Below, one piece after another: positions 12,301 to 24,849 of a stretch of DNA of 64,000 nucleotides. The translations under genes and the position numbers were made by a program. The notes beneath the pieces are model-generated. The model saw only the letters and a program-made list of their open reading frames with translations, did not search any database and was not told the origin of the DNA. Source of the DNA: Chaetorhynchus papuensis. Its lineage: Eukaryota; Chordata; Aves; Passeriformes; Rhipiduridae. Positions within the stretch are counted from its first letter, which is position 1. Each line of letters opens with the position of its first letter. The stretch covers positions 741,313-805,312 of the forward strand of contig VWYX01000343.1 in NCBI GenBank assembly GCA_013396525.1, written 5' to 3'.

Positions 12301-14964
12301 TCTACAGTACTTAAAAATCCCAAAACATAAACCAACATATAGATTTACCAATATTACAATATTTGTGCCTGGAAAAACACACCATTTTTAAGGAAGTCTA
12401 TGCCTAAAAGCATTGTAGCCTAGCGCAAGTTAGTGGAGTGGGAAGGAAGCCAAAAACTGAAGTATTTCTAAAGGCTAAGATCCATGTATAATTTAATACC
12501 TCTTGTACAGTGAAGCAATAATTAGCTCTGAAAATCCACAAAATAAACTAATCATTCCACAACTCAATTTACTGCAGCACAGGGAAGAATATTAAAAGCT
12601 TTCTGAATAATGAGGCACTAATTTTAGTTTCGGTATTATTTCCATTAGTGATAATTGTCTGCTACATCGAGATTTCAGTGGAAAGACTGTAAAGCTACCA
12701 CAGTGGAAAAGGAACCGACGCTTTATTTGAAATAAAAAATCCTCTAATAAAAAACTAAGTGGCAAGTGTTCATGTACTATCTTGATCCAAATCAGATAAT
12801 TAACATAAATGTATATTTAAAATGCAAATATTTAATGATTTAGTCACAGGGTGCGTGGTGGGAATTTAAAAGGTTGAGTTGGGGTTCTGGATTCTATCTG
12901 ACTAAATAATACCTCAGTGGAAGCTTATTTACTCTGCACTGTTATTCTTTGTAGTTCAGCATATTTGCATGCCTTTTATTTAATTTCAATCAGACTGTAT
13001 AGTTGCTAGCAGGTTGACTACGGGCAGAAGAACTGGCAAGGCCCCCAGGAGAGGTTGTCATAAATTCCATGCTTAAAACTTGGATGTGTTCAATTGCAGG
13101 AAGGCATAAAGTCCATGGAAGCAGCTGCCTATAATTCTCAAGTTTGTCAGTCAGCAATGCTCCCTCATACATTAGGGTCACAGATGCTGCTTTCATGTCA
13201 GCTGAGGACATCTTCTCCTGGTGGAAATCCTCAACTGTCTGGTTGGACACCGAAAAGCACCAGGGCATCAGAAAAGTGTGGTGGTACTGAGCTGAATTTA
13301 AATAGAGTGCTCGTATGATATCACCTGGTTGTTTGTTGGTTTTTTCGGTTTTAGTTTGTTTGGACGTTTTTTTGGTGTCTGTGCGTTTGGGGGTTTTTTG
13401 TTTGCCTTTTTTTTCTTTGCTTGTTTTTTGGTGGGTTTATTTGGTTGATTGGGGATTTGTTTGTGACATTTTTTTAAGCTTCCTTGCATTTTTTTTAACA
13501 TAATCTCTGTACTAGTGAGACAGTCACTTAGTTATCTATCTTTGGTGGCACCAGGCAATACTTTTGGAGGGAGAGATTCCTCCTCCAATATTGGCACCTG
13601 GGTGTGCCTGATGAGAAGAGGTTCTTGGTGAGTCTGTCACATTGAGAAGAGTAGAGCAATGTACCGATAATTGAAACATATGGAAATGCTTTTTCTAGGG
13701 ATGTACAGGAGACAGTGAAGTGTGTGGTGGTGTTAAAACAAGAGGAGCTTAGAGGAGGGAACTTGGTCTGCATCTTCTATTTTATTTGCTTTATATTTGG
13801 AAACAAACAATGTAGGGTAGTTGATGGTCAGATGCAGTCTGCTGTCAGAGCTTAAAGCATTGACTTTTGTGCCTCGAAGGAGACAGATTCATGAGTCCTA
13901 CCTGGACTGGCCCATCTCCTTGGCCAGTGGCTGTGGGCATGGGAGGCTGCTCTGGAGAAGGCTTCTAAGGATTTATTAATCTTCCTTCTGGGAAACCTGG
14001 AAGGGCCTGACAAAGGGTTTCCACAAGGAAGCACTTGGATAAGTGGCAAGCAAGGGAGATAAGAGGAAGGCTGGCTAAGAAACCCAGATTTTTCTGGGAG
14101 AAAGTGCTTGCAGCTGTGAGGTTGCAGAAGTCAGAGAAAGTGCATGAAGTTCACTGTTTAGTTACAGAGCTAAAAGTGACTCAGTACTGCTTGATAGAAA
14201 ATTGAGTGAAACAATCAAATGAAATTGAGAGGAATGATTTATTCCTCTTCAATGAGAAGTTGCCAGCAGATTTGCTCTGGAAGATAGCAAGTTGTGCTGA
14301 AAAGTGAGATACTTGTGAGATGGATGTTAACGTAACACTGAACTGTTGAAACATTTCTTGGTTCAGCACTTACTATTTTTGATGTAGCATCTTAGCAATC
14401 TATATATGTATCCATATGCAGAGGAAAATTCTTCTGTGCTGTGCAAGACAGTTTCTATAAAGACTTCTTAACTGTATACATGGTTAAAAAAAATAGAGGT
14501 ATTTAAATCATACCCAATCTATTGAAACCACCACTCAGTTATTTTAAGATCCTCTTTTAGAAAACTATGTGCAAAGAAAATTTAGGATTATCTATTCATT
14601 CACACTGATTTAAGCTTCAGGGAACAGAGTTTTAAGCAAATTCATAGCGTGAAAAGCCATGATAAAATAAGAAATTATGAGGCCAAAATGCTGCTTTGAC
14701 TCGTAGCATCAAGTTTTGCATTCATGGAGAGTACCAGCTAATCACAGTGGGACCATGAATTACCAAAGTGACACTGTCCTGTGTAGATGATCCCATTCAA
14801 ATTAGGTTCTGACCTCTTCCATTTTTAACTCCAAAACTTGCATTTACATAACTGTGTATCTTTAATATATTTAAATACAAAACTCTTATCTTTTTTAATG
14901 GTAAATACCACATTGATTGAAATTGCAACCTACTCCTGTATTTTTCACTTCAAACCTCTTATCA
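9396..14964. other. Unique AT-rich non-coding DNA
   Basis: No gene or interspersed repeat is recognised over 5.5 kb except the G/T-rich tract at 13.3 kb. A minus-strand open frame of about 90-110 codons ends near 12990 and is followed by an AATAAA hexamer, but has no recognised family. The other open frames are chance-sized. Confidence 0.55.
13326..13498. repeat. G/T-rich low-complexity tract, about 170 bp
   Basis: The plus strand is dominated by T runs separated by G, GG or GGG with few A or C, giving degenerate TTTG and TTTGG units. Open frames on both strands here are compositional artefacts, for example lysine/proline/asparagine-rich on the minus strand. Confidence 0.85.
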
Positions 14965-17078
14965 GGAGAGCAAGGGGCTGATTCAGAGAGTACCTTGGGA
15001 AACACCCCTTAAAAACAAAGTTCAGGAAGGATGAATATACTTCAAGAAAGAAATCTTGAAAGTGCAGGAGACTGTCCCTCTGTGCCAAAAGATGAGCCAG
15101 CAGGGAAAATTACTGGCCTGGCTGGACAAGGAGATTTTGCAGGAACTCAGAGAAAAAAAACAGGGTGTATCACTTCTAGAAAAAAGGGCAGGCAACTCAG
15201 GAAGTATTCAAGGATGTTGTTAGGTCATGCAGAAAGAAAATTAGAGAGGTGAAAGCTCAATTAGAGTTTAATCTGGCCACTTTTGTAGAGGTTAATAAAA
15301 ATGATTTTATAAATACATTAATAGCAAAAGGAGGCACAAGGAAAACCTCCATTCTCTATTGCAAGTGTTGCGGAATATAGTTACCAAAGATGAGGAAAAG
15401 GCTGAGGTACTTACCACCTTCTTTACCTCAGCTTTTAACATTAAGACAGGTCGTCCTCTGGACAATTGGCCTTCTGAGCTAGAAGACGGGAACAGAGATC
15501 AGAATAGAACCCCTGTAATCCAGAAGGAAGTAGTTAGTGACCTGCTGAGCCACTCAGATGCTCACAAGCCTGTGGGACCAGATGGGATCCATCCTAGGGC
15601 ATTGAGGGAGGTGGTGGAAGAGCTCTACAAGCCACTCTCCATCATTTATCGTCAGTCCTGGCTCAGTGAGGAGGTCCCAGATGACTGGAAGCTGGCCAGT
15701 GTGATGCCCATTCATAAGAAAGGCCGTAAGCAGGGCCAGGAATCTACAGGCCTGTCAGCCTGACCTCAGTGTCCAGGAAGGTTATGGAACAGATCATCTT
15801 GAGGGTGATCACATGGGACCTATAGGATGGCTGGGGGATCAGGCCCAGCCAGAATGGGCTTAGGAGGGGCAGGTCCTTCCTGACCAACCTGATCTCCTTT
15901 TATGACCAGGTGACCTGCCTGGTGGATGCAGGGAAGGCTGTGGATGTTGTCTACCTGGACTTCAGCAAAGCCTTTGACAGTCTCCCACAGCATTCTCCTG
16001 GAAAATCTGGCAGTTCATGGCTTGGAAAGGTGCACCCTTCACTGGGTTAAGAACTGGCTGGATGGCCGGGCCCAGAGAGTTGTGGTGGATGGTGCTGCAT
16101 CCAGGTGGTGCCTAGTCACTAGTGGATCCCAAGGGATCTGTGTTGGGCCCAGTCCTGTTTAATACTTTTACTGATGATCTGGATGAGGGGATCACATCCA
16201 CCACTTGCAAATTTGCAGATGACACCAAGTTGGGTGTGAATGTCAATCTGCTGGAGGGTAGGAGAGCTCTACAGAGGGATCTGGAAAAGCTGGATCCATG
16301 GGCCAAATCCAACAACATGAGGTTTAGCGGACCAAGTGCTGGGTCCTGCACTTTGGCCACAACAACGCCCTGCAGCACTACAGGCTGGAGACAGAGTGGG
16401 CAGAAATGGACCTGGGGGTACTGACTGATGGCAGACTGACCATGAGCCAGCAGTGTGTCCACGTGGCCAAGAAGGCCAATGGCATCCTGGCCTGTATCAG
16501 GAACAGTGTGGCCAGCAGGACTAGGGAAGTGATTCTTCCCCTGTACTCGGCACTGGTGAGGCCACACCTTGAGTACTGTATCCAGTCTGGGCCCCTCAAT
16601 TTAAGGAGGATGTTGAAATGCCGGAGCATGTCCACAGAAGGGCAGTGGAGCTGATGAAGGGTCTAGAGGGTAAGTCCTATGAGGAGTGGTTGAGGGAGCT
16701 GGGGGTGTTTAGCCTGGAGAAAAGAAGGCTCAGAGGAGACCTTATCACTCTCTACAACTGCATGAGAGGAGGGTGTAGCCAGGTGGGGGTCAGTCTCTTC
16801 TCCCAGGCAGCCAATGACAGAACAAGAGGACACAGTCTTGAGCTGTGCTGGGGAGGTTTAGGTTGGACATTAGGAAGAATTTCTTCACAGAAAGAATGAT
16901 TGGACATTGAAATGGGCTGTCCACAGAGGTGGTGGATTCACCATCCCTGGAGGTGTTTAAGAAAAAACGATGTGGCATTTAGTGCTGTGGTCTAGTTGAC
17001 AAGGTGGTGTTGAGTCATAGGTTGGATTCAATGATCCCAGAGGTCTTTTCCAACCTAGCTGATTCTGTGATCCTGTGA
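14965..17078 (+). mobile_element. CR1 LINE, plus strand, about 2.1 kb, 5'-truncated
   Basis: This is the longest CR1 in the window. It starts in the region just upstream of the reverse transcriptase, around CTTGGGAAACA, and runs through the full reverse-transcriptase domain and C-terminal segment to a normal CR1 3' end: TTTTCCAACCTAGCTG followed by GATTCTGTGA and a partial second copy. The upstream ORF1 and the endonuclease domain are missing, as expected from incomplete target-primed reverse transcription. Coding frames are broken several times, so the copy is dead. The left boundary is uncertain by tens of bases. Confidence 0.95.
15031..16654 (+). pseudogene. Broken CR1 ORF2: reverse transcriptase and C-terminal remnant
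   Basis: This is the decayed polyprotein frame of the CR1 at 14965-17078. The functional protein would copy CR1 RNA into DNA at a nicked target. Conserved pieces survive in order but in different frames. 15359-15763 (134 codons) contains VGPDGIHPRALRE and DDWKLASVMPIHKKG. Motif A, DFSKAFD, is at 15958-15978. LDGRAQRV follows in another frame. 16122-16424 carries GSVLGPVLFN and the catalytic FADD box (16212-16223), the CR1 form of the YADD box. A further piece at 16406-16654 carries RPHLEYC. At least three frameshifts separate these blocks, and the endonuclease domain is absent. No activity is possible from this copy. Confidence 0.92.
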
Positions 17079-17710
17079 ATGTTACTGATGGGATTTTGTA
17101 TCTTTAATTACTTTTTATTTTGTTCTTTTATAAAAATTATTTTTCTTTTTGTCAATATGCTCCACAAATACTAATAATTATTGTAGAAAACTTGTATTGT
17201 ACAAAAGATCTGTTACCTTCCTTTTGGTTTTAAAGAATGAAAAAAAAATCCACCCAGACAAACCCCAGCAAACAAATATACCATCACAGAAAACACTACA
17301 ATAAAAAAGAAAAAAGCTGCTTCTAACACTTAATACGTATGTTCTCCTACTTATCCTAGAGCTTTTTTCCTCTTTTCTTCTTTATTAAGCAAAAAACCAA
17401 TTCTTAACTGATGATTCTGGATGGCAGCAGTTTTTCCATCTATATACTTCTAAGTGTGGTATGTATTTATGGCCAAAGCATGTTGAACAAGTAAGGCAAT
17501 TACAACAGTGCATTTGGACATAAAAATGCTTTGAGTTTTAAAGCAAGAGTAAAATTAGTTGTGGATAGTACTTATCTGTCTCTTGTTCAATTTACCATAT
17601 TTCTTCTCCTAAAGGTGCTATTCTGTAAGCTGTAAATCAGCTTTGTGGCAAATTCATGAGAAAATGAACTGCCCTGTTTTTTGCACCATAGCACAGTACA
17701 GCATGCATCT
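17079..17710. other. Short unique spacer
   Basis: About 630 bp of AT-rich sequence between the CR1 3' end and the LTR at 17711. I see no gene and no recognisable repeat beyond small A- and T-rich runs. Confidence 0.6.
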
Positions 17711-17904
17711 TGTCTTGGTTTGAAAGACAGGTGTCTGCCAAGGGAGGCAGGAACCTCCCTTGGAATGAAAAATATGATCCCTTTCCTCTGAATTATTATA
17801 ACTTTGAAATTAAGGGGCTTTCAAAGATAAGGGAAAAGGAGTAACAGTTCTTTACTAGTATGTATATGTAACAAGGCAAACAAACAACAACAGCAGTAAC
17901 AACA

Positions 17905-18324
17905 TGATCCCTTAGGTTTTAACTTCTACATCTTTCAAAACCTGTACTGCCTAGTGTGTAATTCTGAAGTTTCATGTTAACTACTGTTCTCTCATGCTGG
18001 TTAGACATAACAATCCTCTCTAGGTTTGCTCTTCAAGGACACCTTGATTGTCCCAGGCCCCAAAATGTGTAAACTAAAAGCCTTTGAAAAGGAGGGGCAA
18101 ACTTGGGATAATTACATCATTAACTGAAGTTATAATTGGAGAATTAACCCTGATATGCAAATGCACCACACTTACAAAAGCGTAAAGAACCTGTGACCCA
18201 GCGTTCATCTTGGGCGTAGCCTTTTTGACTGCCCAGGGCGCACCTTTGAAGGCCTTTCAAATAAATACCTACTTTTTTCTCTTATTCTTGTCTAGCCTCT
18301 GTTTTCAGCCACATCAAGGCACCA
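17905..18324 (+). mobile_element. Nested solo LTR, plus strand, inside the 17711-19278 LTR
   Basis: This roughly 420-bp block interrupts the flanking LTR. It starts TGATCCC, contains TTAACCCTGATATGCAAAT, a GTGACCCAGCG segment, the GC-richer CCCAGGGCGCACC, an AATAAA signal and a T-rich tail, and ends near AAGGCACCA. It matches my memory of a songbird LTR of another family. A 4-base AACA lies immediately outside each proposed end (17901-17904 and 18325-18328), compatible with a target duplication but weak in this A/C-rich context. Being inserted, it must be younger than its host LTR. Exact ends could shift by a few bases. Confidence 0.7.
18260..18265 (+). promoter_or_regulatory. Polyadenylation signal AATAAA of the nested LTR
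   Basis: An AATAAA hexamer sits about 60 bp before the proposed 3' end of the nested LTR, where the R region of a retroviral LTR would carry it. A T-rich stretch follows, as in a cleavage region. Confidence 0.6.
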
Positions 18325-19278
18325 AACAAACCAAACCAGACACCCAGTGACCCTTCTCTCGGCTGTCAGGCACTTTCCCCTTTGCTGTAGTTACGGCCAC
18401 AGCCGGCAGGGGCGCTGGTGGCTCCCGGCCGGGCAGGGCAGGTGTGATGATTCCCCCGCGCCTGCAGGGGGCGCTGTGGAAGGAGCTCAACACCCCCTCC
18501 ACATGGGTAATGGCGGCCCAGCCAGCAAGAGAGACAGAAAAGGGGCTTTCTTTGCAAACTCACGGGGGCAGCTGATCCTGGTGCCCCTCCAGATGGTGAA
18601 ATGAGCTGTAGCAGGAACCTCAGAGCAGCAAGTGGGAATGGCAGGGATGAGCAGACCTCGGAGTAGTAAATGAAATGTATCAGAAACTCTGCAGTTGTAG
18701 CAGGAGCCGTGGGGTGTCCCGGCAGGCAGGGGATGCAGGGTTACAGTGTAGTGAAAAGCCCGGAGCAGTGGCAGAGAATCCGTGAGCTGGGATTGCAGCT
18801 GGGAGAGGCTTCCTCAGACGGGGGAGGGGCTCAGGGTCCTGGCGTTTCCCCTGAGGCACCCGAGCAGATGGTGAGGGTCTTTTCCAGTGAGATAGGGTGT
18901 TAATAAGGTGCTAGTTCAATGGCTGCTCTTACGAGCAGAGTTTCACTCATGGTAGGAGAAGACAGCAGGAGACGGAACCTCACAGTGGGGGCGAGTTTTT
19001 CCCGCAGTGAGTGTGGCCCATCTCCCCTTTCAGAGCGAGAGAGAGCGAGGAGCTGAGCCCAGCCTTTCATGTCGCAGCCACAATCTCACAGTATCTCTGC
19101 CCTTGCCAAGAGAAAGCCCCCCAGCTAGGAGAATGAAGCCAGCTGCACTTCTCCCCCTCCCTCTCAGCTACATCTTTAGTCTCTCTTAAGTACTGGTTGT
19201 TATTGTCTCTTAGCCACAAATAGGACAAAATTCCATGAGAGAAAGGAAAAAAAAAAGGAAAAATCTTAACCTCCAACA

Positions 19279-21736
19279 GGTCTCTAAGAATCAGTAGCTG
19301 CAGATGATTGATGGTCTTGGGAGACAGAAAAATGACAATTTGGTTTGTCACCAGTTGGGTTAACTGCTGTAAAGGATAAAGAAACAAGATTTTTCAGTGT
19401 TTGTTCCATTTCACATTAGGAACTTCTGCAAAACACTAGCATCTTTCTGTCCTGGCTATATAATTTTTAAAAACTTTACTAAAATAAAATTAAAAAAATA
19501 AAGTTAGAATACTCTTTCAGGATGAGAGAGCAGAATTGCTGCCTTTTATGGATACTGTTATAATTTGCATACAAAATAGCAGCATGACTATAAAGTTAAT
19601 TCCTTTGAGAAGAAACATTACAGCAGATGGGAAGGCAGAGGACAAATAGCCTTCCCATCAAAGCTTGTGCTAACAGCAAAAACCATGACTGTAATACATC
19701 ATAACTGAGTGCATCAAAGCATTGTATGTAAGCGCATGAAGTCCTACACAAATATTTAGGCTGGATGAAAGCAGTTTGCCAGATTGTTTGATTCTGTGTA
19801 ATCCTATAAAATATTCTTAATAACTTTCATGACACAGATGAGTAATTATTGGGTGAACTAAAACGAGCAGCTATGAAGACATATTGCCAGAGCTGACACT
19901 GCAGTTAGATACCCTGTGGCACTCACCTGCTATGTACCACAATGTAGTATCACTGAATCTTCTCTTGTTTATTGCAAATTTTCTAACCTGGGACTGAGAA
20001 AAATACACTCATATATCTAGTTGTCAGAAAATAGCAGAATTCCATTCACTTTACAGTGTGAAAGACTAATCTGCTGGAATTAAAAACATTGCTTATGTTT
20101 AAGGAGGGAGGAAACCAAAGAATGAAAGAGAGGTTGCGGAGAAGGGTGCTGTTTTCTCAGGTTTTATTTTTATCTGGAAATGCTGTTATTGCTATCTGTC
20201 TATTGCCTGCAAATTCTCTTCAATAACTTACTTGATTTCTACTATGCTCAGAGTCCCATGGATATTTGTGAGACTAGAGTCTCTGTAGTGAGCAAGCTGT
20301 ATATATTGCAGTTAAAATATGCAGCCAAATCAGCACAAGATATGCTGAACAATGGAAATATGCATTTATTCCGTCTTGTTCTGCTGATGATCATCTATCA
20401 GGAGGCAAACAGCACAGCTGAAAGACCTGATACCTGGCTTGGTATTGCTCACCTGACACATTGCTTCAGAAATATTCAGTCTGGGGAGAATGATTCAGCT
20501 ATTGGGTAAAGCAATGAAGAAAAATCTCTCTGATATTAGGACTTTACAACAGCAGTCTGTCATCCCTGCAATTATCTATTTGTACACTTAGGAAATCTGT
20601 TTAGTATCACCTTTTACGGGTAATAGGTCTCCAAAATTAGGTCTTTCAAATTAATTACCAAATCTCTGAATATCTTGGATCATTAATGTTTCTGTAGATT
20701 TTTTGAAGGAGTCAAGGGAATTTGCTGTGCAGAATAGAATCTGATTTGAAAAGATATACTAGATTAAGGAAGCTGTCTTTGCCACTACATATTACAGAGC
20801 CTATCTAACTGTTCCTAGATATCTGGATGTAAAAATAACTACTCATTCCTTCCATCGTGGTAAACATCCACATCCTCACTGTTTTTCCACAGAATGAAAG
20901 TATCATAAAGCTAGTTAGTACTTGCCTGCTTCCATCAAGCTAGTTCTTAGCAAATGCTTTGTGGGATATTTACTTTCTTGTGAAATTTGCTTAAAAACCT
21001 CAAAAATGAAAAAAGATAATTTCTTTAGTTGATTCCCTCTCCCTTCTTTCCCACATGCATGTAAAGAACATATTGCAGTAATTAAGTAGAATTTGCAGAG
21101 GAGGAAGGAAAAAAATCTTTAAAATAAATCAGTTAGCTCTACATTTACTGAAGTTCCAAAAAAAAGAATTTTAAATTGAGAATCTGCTGCCTTTCTAGGA
21201 ATTGTTGTCTTTTTCCTCGTATTTGCATGCGGTAAGGACTGCCTTAGTTGCTGCCTTCAAGACTAGAGCAGGGGGGTGGGCTTCTGATGACATTCCTGTG
21301 GTATCTGGGGCATGGAAGAGATTACCTGCTTCTCTTTGAATATTCTCTTGAATATGGGAAAGTGTCTTCCCAATTGCCATCTCCAAAACAAGAAGTGAAT
21401 TCTACTCTTTTTAATGTTTCACAACTTTATAGCTCTCTTATAGCTCTTAATAAAAGGGAACAAGTGTGTTTGACCAACTGCTGCAGACCAGCAGACTTTG
21501 ACTTGTAGAACTTCAGAAGAAAATTAATTCAAAACACTTTCTCATAATGCTTTTGTAACATTAACAAAAAGGCCCATGTACTTTAGTCTGGAGTAAAACT
21601 GAATTAGTCAACTTTCTAAACAAGATTTTCATGTCACTGTGGAAGGCAACATGCCTGCAACATTAACTTTCAGTAAACATAATATTTGTGTTTGCACATT
21701 TAAGTGACTCTTCCCCCCCTCTGGAGTAATTAGAAG
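19279..21736. other. Unique AT-rich non-coding DNA
   Basis: No recognised gene or repeat. The longest plus-strand frame (20180-20509, 109 codons) has no family resemblance and is within chance length for this composition. Confidence 0.55.
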
Positions 21737-23165
21737 CATAGAATAGAATAATAAAGTGGTTTGGGTTGGAAGGGACCTTAAAGACCCTGTAGTTTCAATG
21801 CTCTCCTCTTTCTAGTGCTGTGGGCAGACACACTTTACACTAGACCAGGTTGTTCAGCATCTAATCCAACCTGGCCTTGAACACTAACCGGGATGGTACA
21901 TCCACAGCTTCTCTAGACAATGTGTATGGTGCCTCACCACCCTCACTGTAAAGAATTTCTTCCTAATATCTAATCTAAATCTACCATCTCCCACTTTAGA
22001 GCCATTTCTCCTTGTCCTGTCACTACATTTTCTGATAAACAGTCCTTTCCCATTTTTCTTGTAGGCCCCCTTTAGGTACTGGAAAGTGTTACAAGGTCTC
22101 CCTGGAGCCATCTCTTCTCAAGGCTGAACAGCCCAACTCTCTCAGCCTATCTTCATAGGAGAGATGCTCCAGCCTTTCTCTGGATTTGCCCAAACAGATC
22201 CATGTCTTTCCTGTGCTGGGGACCTCAGAGCTGGATGCAGCACTCTGGATGGAGTCTCACCAAAGTGGAGTAGAGGAGCAGAATCAACTCCCTCGACTTT
22301 CTGGTCACACTGCTTTTAATGCAGCTCAGAATGCAGTTGTTTTTTTGGGCTGTTACTGCACATTGCTGGCTCATGTTCAATTTCTCATCTACCTGCTCCC
22401 CGAAGTCCTTCTCCACAGGGCCACTCTCAATTCTCTCATTGCCCAGCCTGGGATTGCTCTGGCACAGATGCAGGAGTTTACACTTGACCTTGTTGAACTT
22501 CATGAGGTTTCACAGGCCCACCTCTCAAGCCTGTCAAGGTCCTTCAGGATGGTATCCCTTCCCTCTGGAGTATCAACCAGACTACTCAGCTTAGTGTCAC
22601 CAGCAAGCTTTCTGAGGGTGCACTCAATCCCACTGGCCATATCCCTGACAAAGACATCTAAAAATACTGGTCCCAATATGGACCCCGAGGGACAGCACTC
22701 ATTACTGCTTTCCACCCAGATGTTGAGTCATTGACAGGAATTCTTTTGAGTGTGAGGATCTAGGTAACTCCTTATCCACTGAGTGTTCCACCGGTATCAG
22801 ATCCTTGTATCTCCATTTTACAGCCAAGGATGTTGTGTGCGACAGTATTGAATGCTTTGCACAACTCCAGGTAGATTTTATCAATCAATCCCCCTTATCC
22901 ACCAATACTGGAATCCCACTGTAGAAGGTAACAATATTTGCCAGCCATGGTTTGCCCTTAGTGAAGGCATGTTGGCTGTCACCAATCCCTGTTTTCCATG
23001 TGCCTTAGAGTAATTTCCAGGAGGATCTGCTCAGTGATCTTGCCTTACATTGACTGACCAGCCCATAGTTTTCCAGGTCCTCCTTTATGTGGGTTTGTGT
23101 GTTGTATTTTTTCTTTTCCAGTCAGTGGACACTTTCCCAGCCTGCCATGACTTTCATGAGATGTA
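21737..23165 (-). mobile_element. CR1 LINE, minus strand, about 1.4 kb
   Basis: The left edge is the reverse complement of a CR1 3' terminus: AGAATAGAATAATAAAGTGG followed by TTTGGGTTGGAAGGGACCTT. The element then runs back on the minus strand through the C-terminal region and most of the reverse-transcriptase domain, fading near CTGCCATGACTTTCATGAG. The upstream domains are missing. It is more diverged than the copy at 15-17 kb, and its 3' end is of a different type, so it belongs to another CR1 subfamily. Confidence 0.93.
22225..22734 (-). pseudogene. Broken CR1 reverse-transcriptase remnant, minus strand
   Basis: Two adjacent minus-strand frames cover the palm end of the CR1 reverse transcriptase. 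22500-22715 carries GSILGPVFLD and, where the catalytic box should read (F/Y)ADDTK, LAGDTK: the first catalytic aspartate is replaced by glycine. The frame then breaks and 22225-22503 continues with KFNKVKCKLLHL, a segment normally in the same protein. The catalytic substitution, the frame change and the missing upstream part show that the copy is inactive. The long plus-strand frame over the same bases (22186-22734) is its antisense shadow. Confidence 0.9.
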
Positions 23166-24808
23166 TGCATTGTATATGACCTGACAGACATCTGTCTTTC
23201 TGAAAAGGCACAGAAAAATTCTTAGTGGAAAGATTGGCAGTTGTACTGATTATAGTACTTAATATAGTGCTTGGTTCAAAATATTGTCAGCATAAAGCAT
23301 TCACATCAGCATCCCTATCAGCTCTATTATGTAAGTAATTAGCATTACCGCTATTTTACAGAGAGAACAGTGAAGGAAGAATTGGGAGAAAGTTGGCTGA
23401 CTCTGTAAGGATGTACTGGCCAGCTACAAGGCAGAGTTAATGTCAGGAAAGCTAGACCTCTATATTGTACTTAGTTCAGTCCTGCCATCCTGAAAAAAAC
23501 CAGATGTGCTTTTGGAATTAACTTTTCTTTGTCAGACCTCTCTTTTATACTAAAATTATATTTTAAGGATGATGATCTTCTTTTTATCCATGTAGATTTT
23601 GCTTTTGTTTCACTACTTGTGTTTTTTCTCCTTGCAATGTAGGAAAATATAGTTTCAATCCATGTGGCAATGAAAATTTTATACACAAAAGAACTGGATT
23701 ATGTAGGAATCACAGAAAATGTTGTTTCTTCCTTGAAAACATGCAAAACAACATTCACTGTGTATTCCACAATCACACAAATTTGAGTTTTGATTCGGAG
23801 TTTCTACCAATGAAAATTGTATCTATATAAATTAAAACTGGTAATTAACACTCAGATTCATTATCCCTGTTGGCTATCAGTGTACTATTAATTGTACATG
23901 TATACATGTGCATAATGTATATAATAAATGTTTTAAATTACTTCTAAGTGTAATTGATATTTCTGCATATGATATTTTGTCTGTAAATAACAACAGATAA
24001 TAATCTGTAGCAATTTAACCTTGTTTTAAGAATTAGCTGAATTATGAGTACTCTCTTAAAACATAAACAGCAAAAAAGTTGCACAATTATTTTTAGCATC
24101 AGTTAAATAAAAACTCCCGATGAAGCTCCTGCTGTTTCTCTGAGCTAGTTTTTGCCCTTGGGAAATGATTTCAAATGGCATGGGAATAATTAATCATTAC
24201 AAACAGACCGAGAACAAGTGTGAAAAAGGTAAACAGGAAGGCAGAAATACTATACTGAAAAGATTACACAGATGTTTTGGACAATGGTTAAAAAAAGAAC
24301 AAGGCAAACCTGAAAGGAAACTGGTGTTGCTAGTATGGCAGAGCTAAAGATGTGAGATCAGACTCTACAAACAGCAAGTTACTGTAACAAAGCATGAAAT
24401 TAGCCTGAAAAGTGTGGTCTCCTTAACTACCAAATGGAACAGGGATTAATTCTCACTGGAGAAAGCTCAAGTTAGGAATGACCGCAATAGTTTACCTGGG
24501 TCTTCCCAGCAGTCTGATGTTTAAACTGTTCACGATCTCATCCTTACTTATTAACATTCTAGTTAATGTGAATCTCTCACTAAAAACGAGGGACCACAAC
24601 AGGGTCCCTCAAGAAAATCGCTTGTTTGAGGCCTGTGGGAAGTATTTATTCCCGGAATAGTGTGAGTTTCTGCTCCATTGCCCTACATCAATCACCTTAG
24701 TAGCAGTTTAGGTAGATATGGTACCTATAGCTGTCACCAGTGATGAAACACGAGCCAGATGAGGGATGTGAGAAGCCTGGAACAAGATATCTACATCTTA
24801 CATTTACA

Positions 24809-24812
<4 letters not shown>

Positions 24813-24849
<37 letters not shown>
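24813..24849. repeat. (AT)n microsatellite
   Basis: An uninterrupted AT dinucleotide run of 37 bases that ends directly at the run of N, so its true length is unknown. Confidence 0.97.

Larger units (their letters stand above)
17711..19278 (-). mobile_element. Solo LTR of an endogenous retrovirus, minus strand, interrupted by a second LTR
   Basis: On the plus strand the outer boundaries read TGTCTTGGTTTGAAAGACAG at the left and CTCCAACA at the right. Read on the minus strand this gives a TG...CA LTR ending CAAACCAAGACA, like other passerine LTR 3' ends. The sequence matches my memory of a songbird LTR family: an AATTATTATAACTTTGAAA block followed by ACAGTTCTTTAC, a GC-rich middle (18385-18500), and TCTCTTAAGTACTGG near the right end. 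A different LTR splits it at 17905-18324; removing that leaves about 1.15 kb. No internal gag, pol or env is attached. Family name and orientation are inferred, and no clear target duplication is visible. Confidence 0.75.

Noticed and set aside
13298..13503. Lysine/proline-rich minus frame and valine/phenylalanine-rich plus frame
   Set aside because: Both are translations of the G/T-rich low-complexity tract.
22186..22734. 182-codon plus-strand frame as a gene
   Set aside because: It is the antisense shadow of the minus-strand CR1 reverse-transcriptase remnant.
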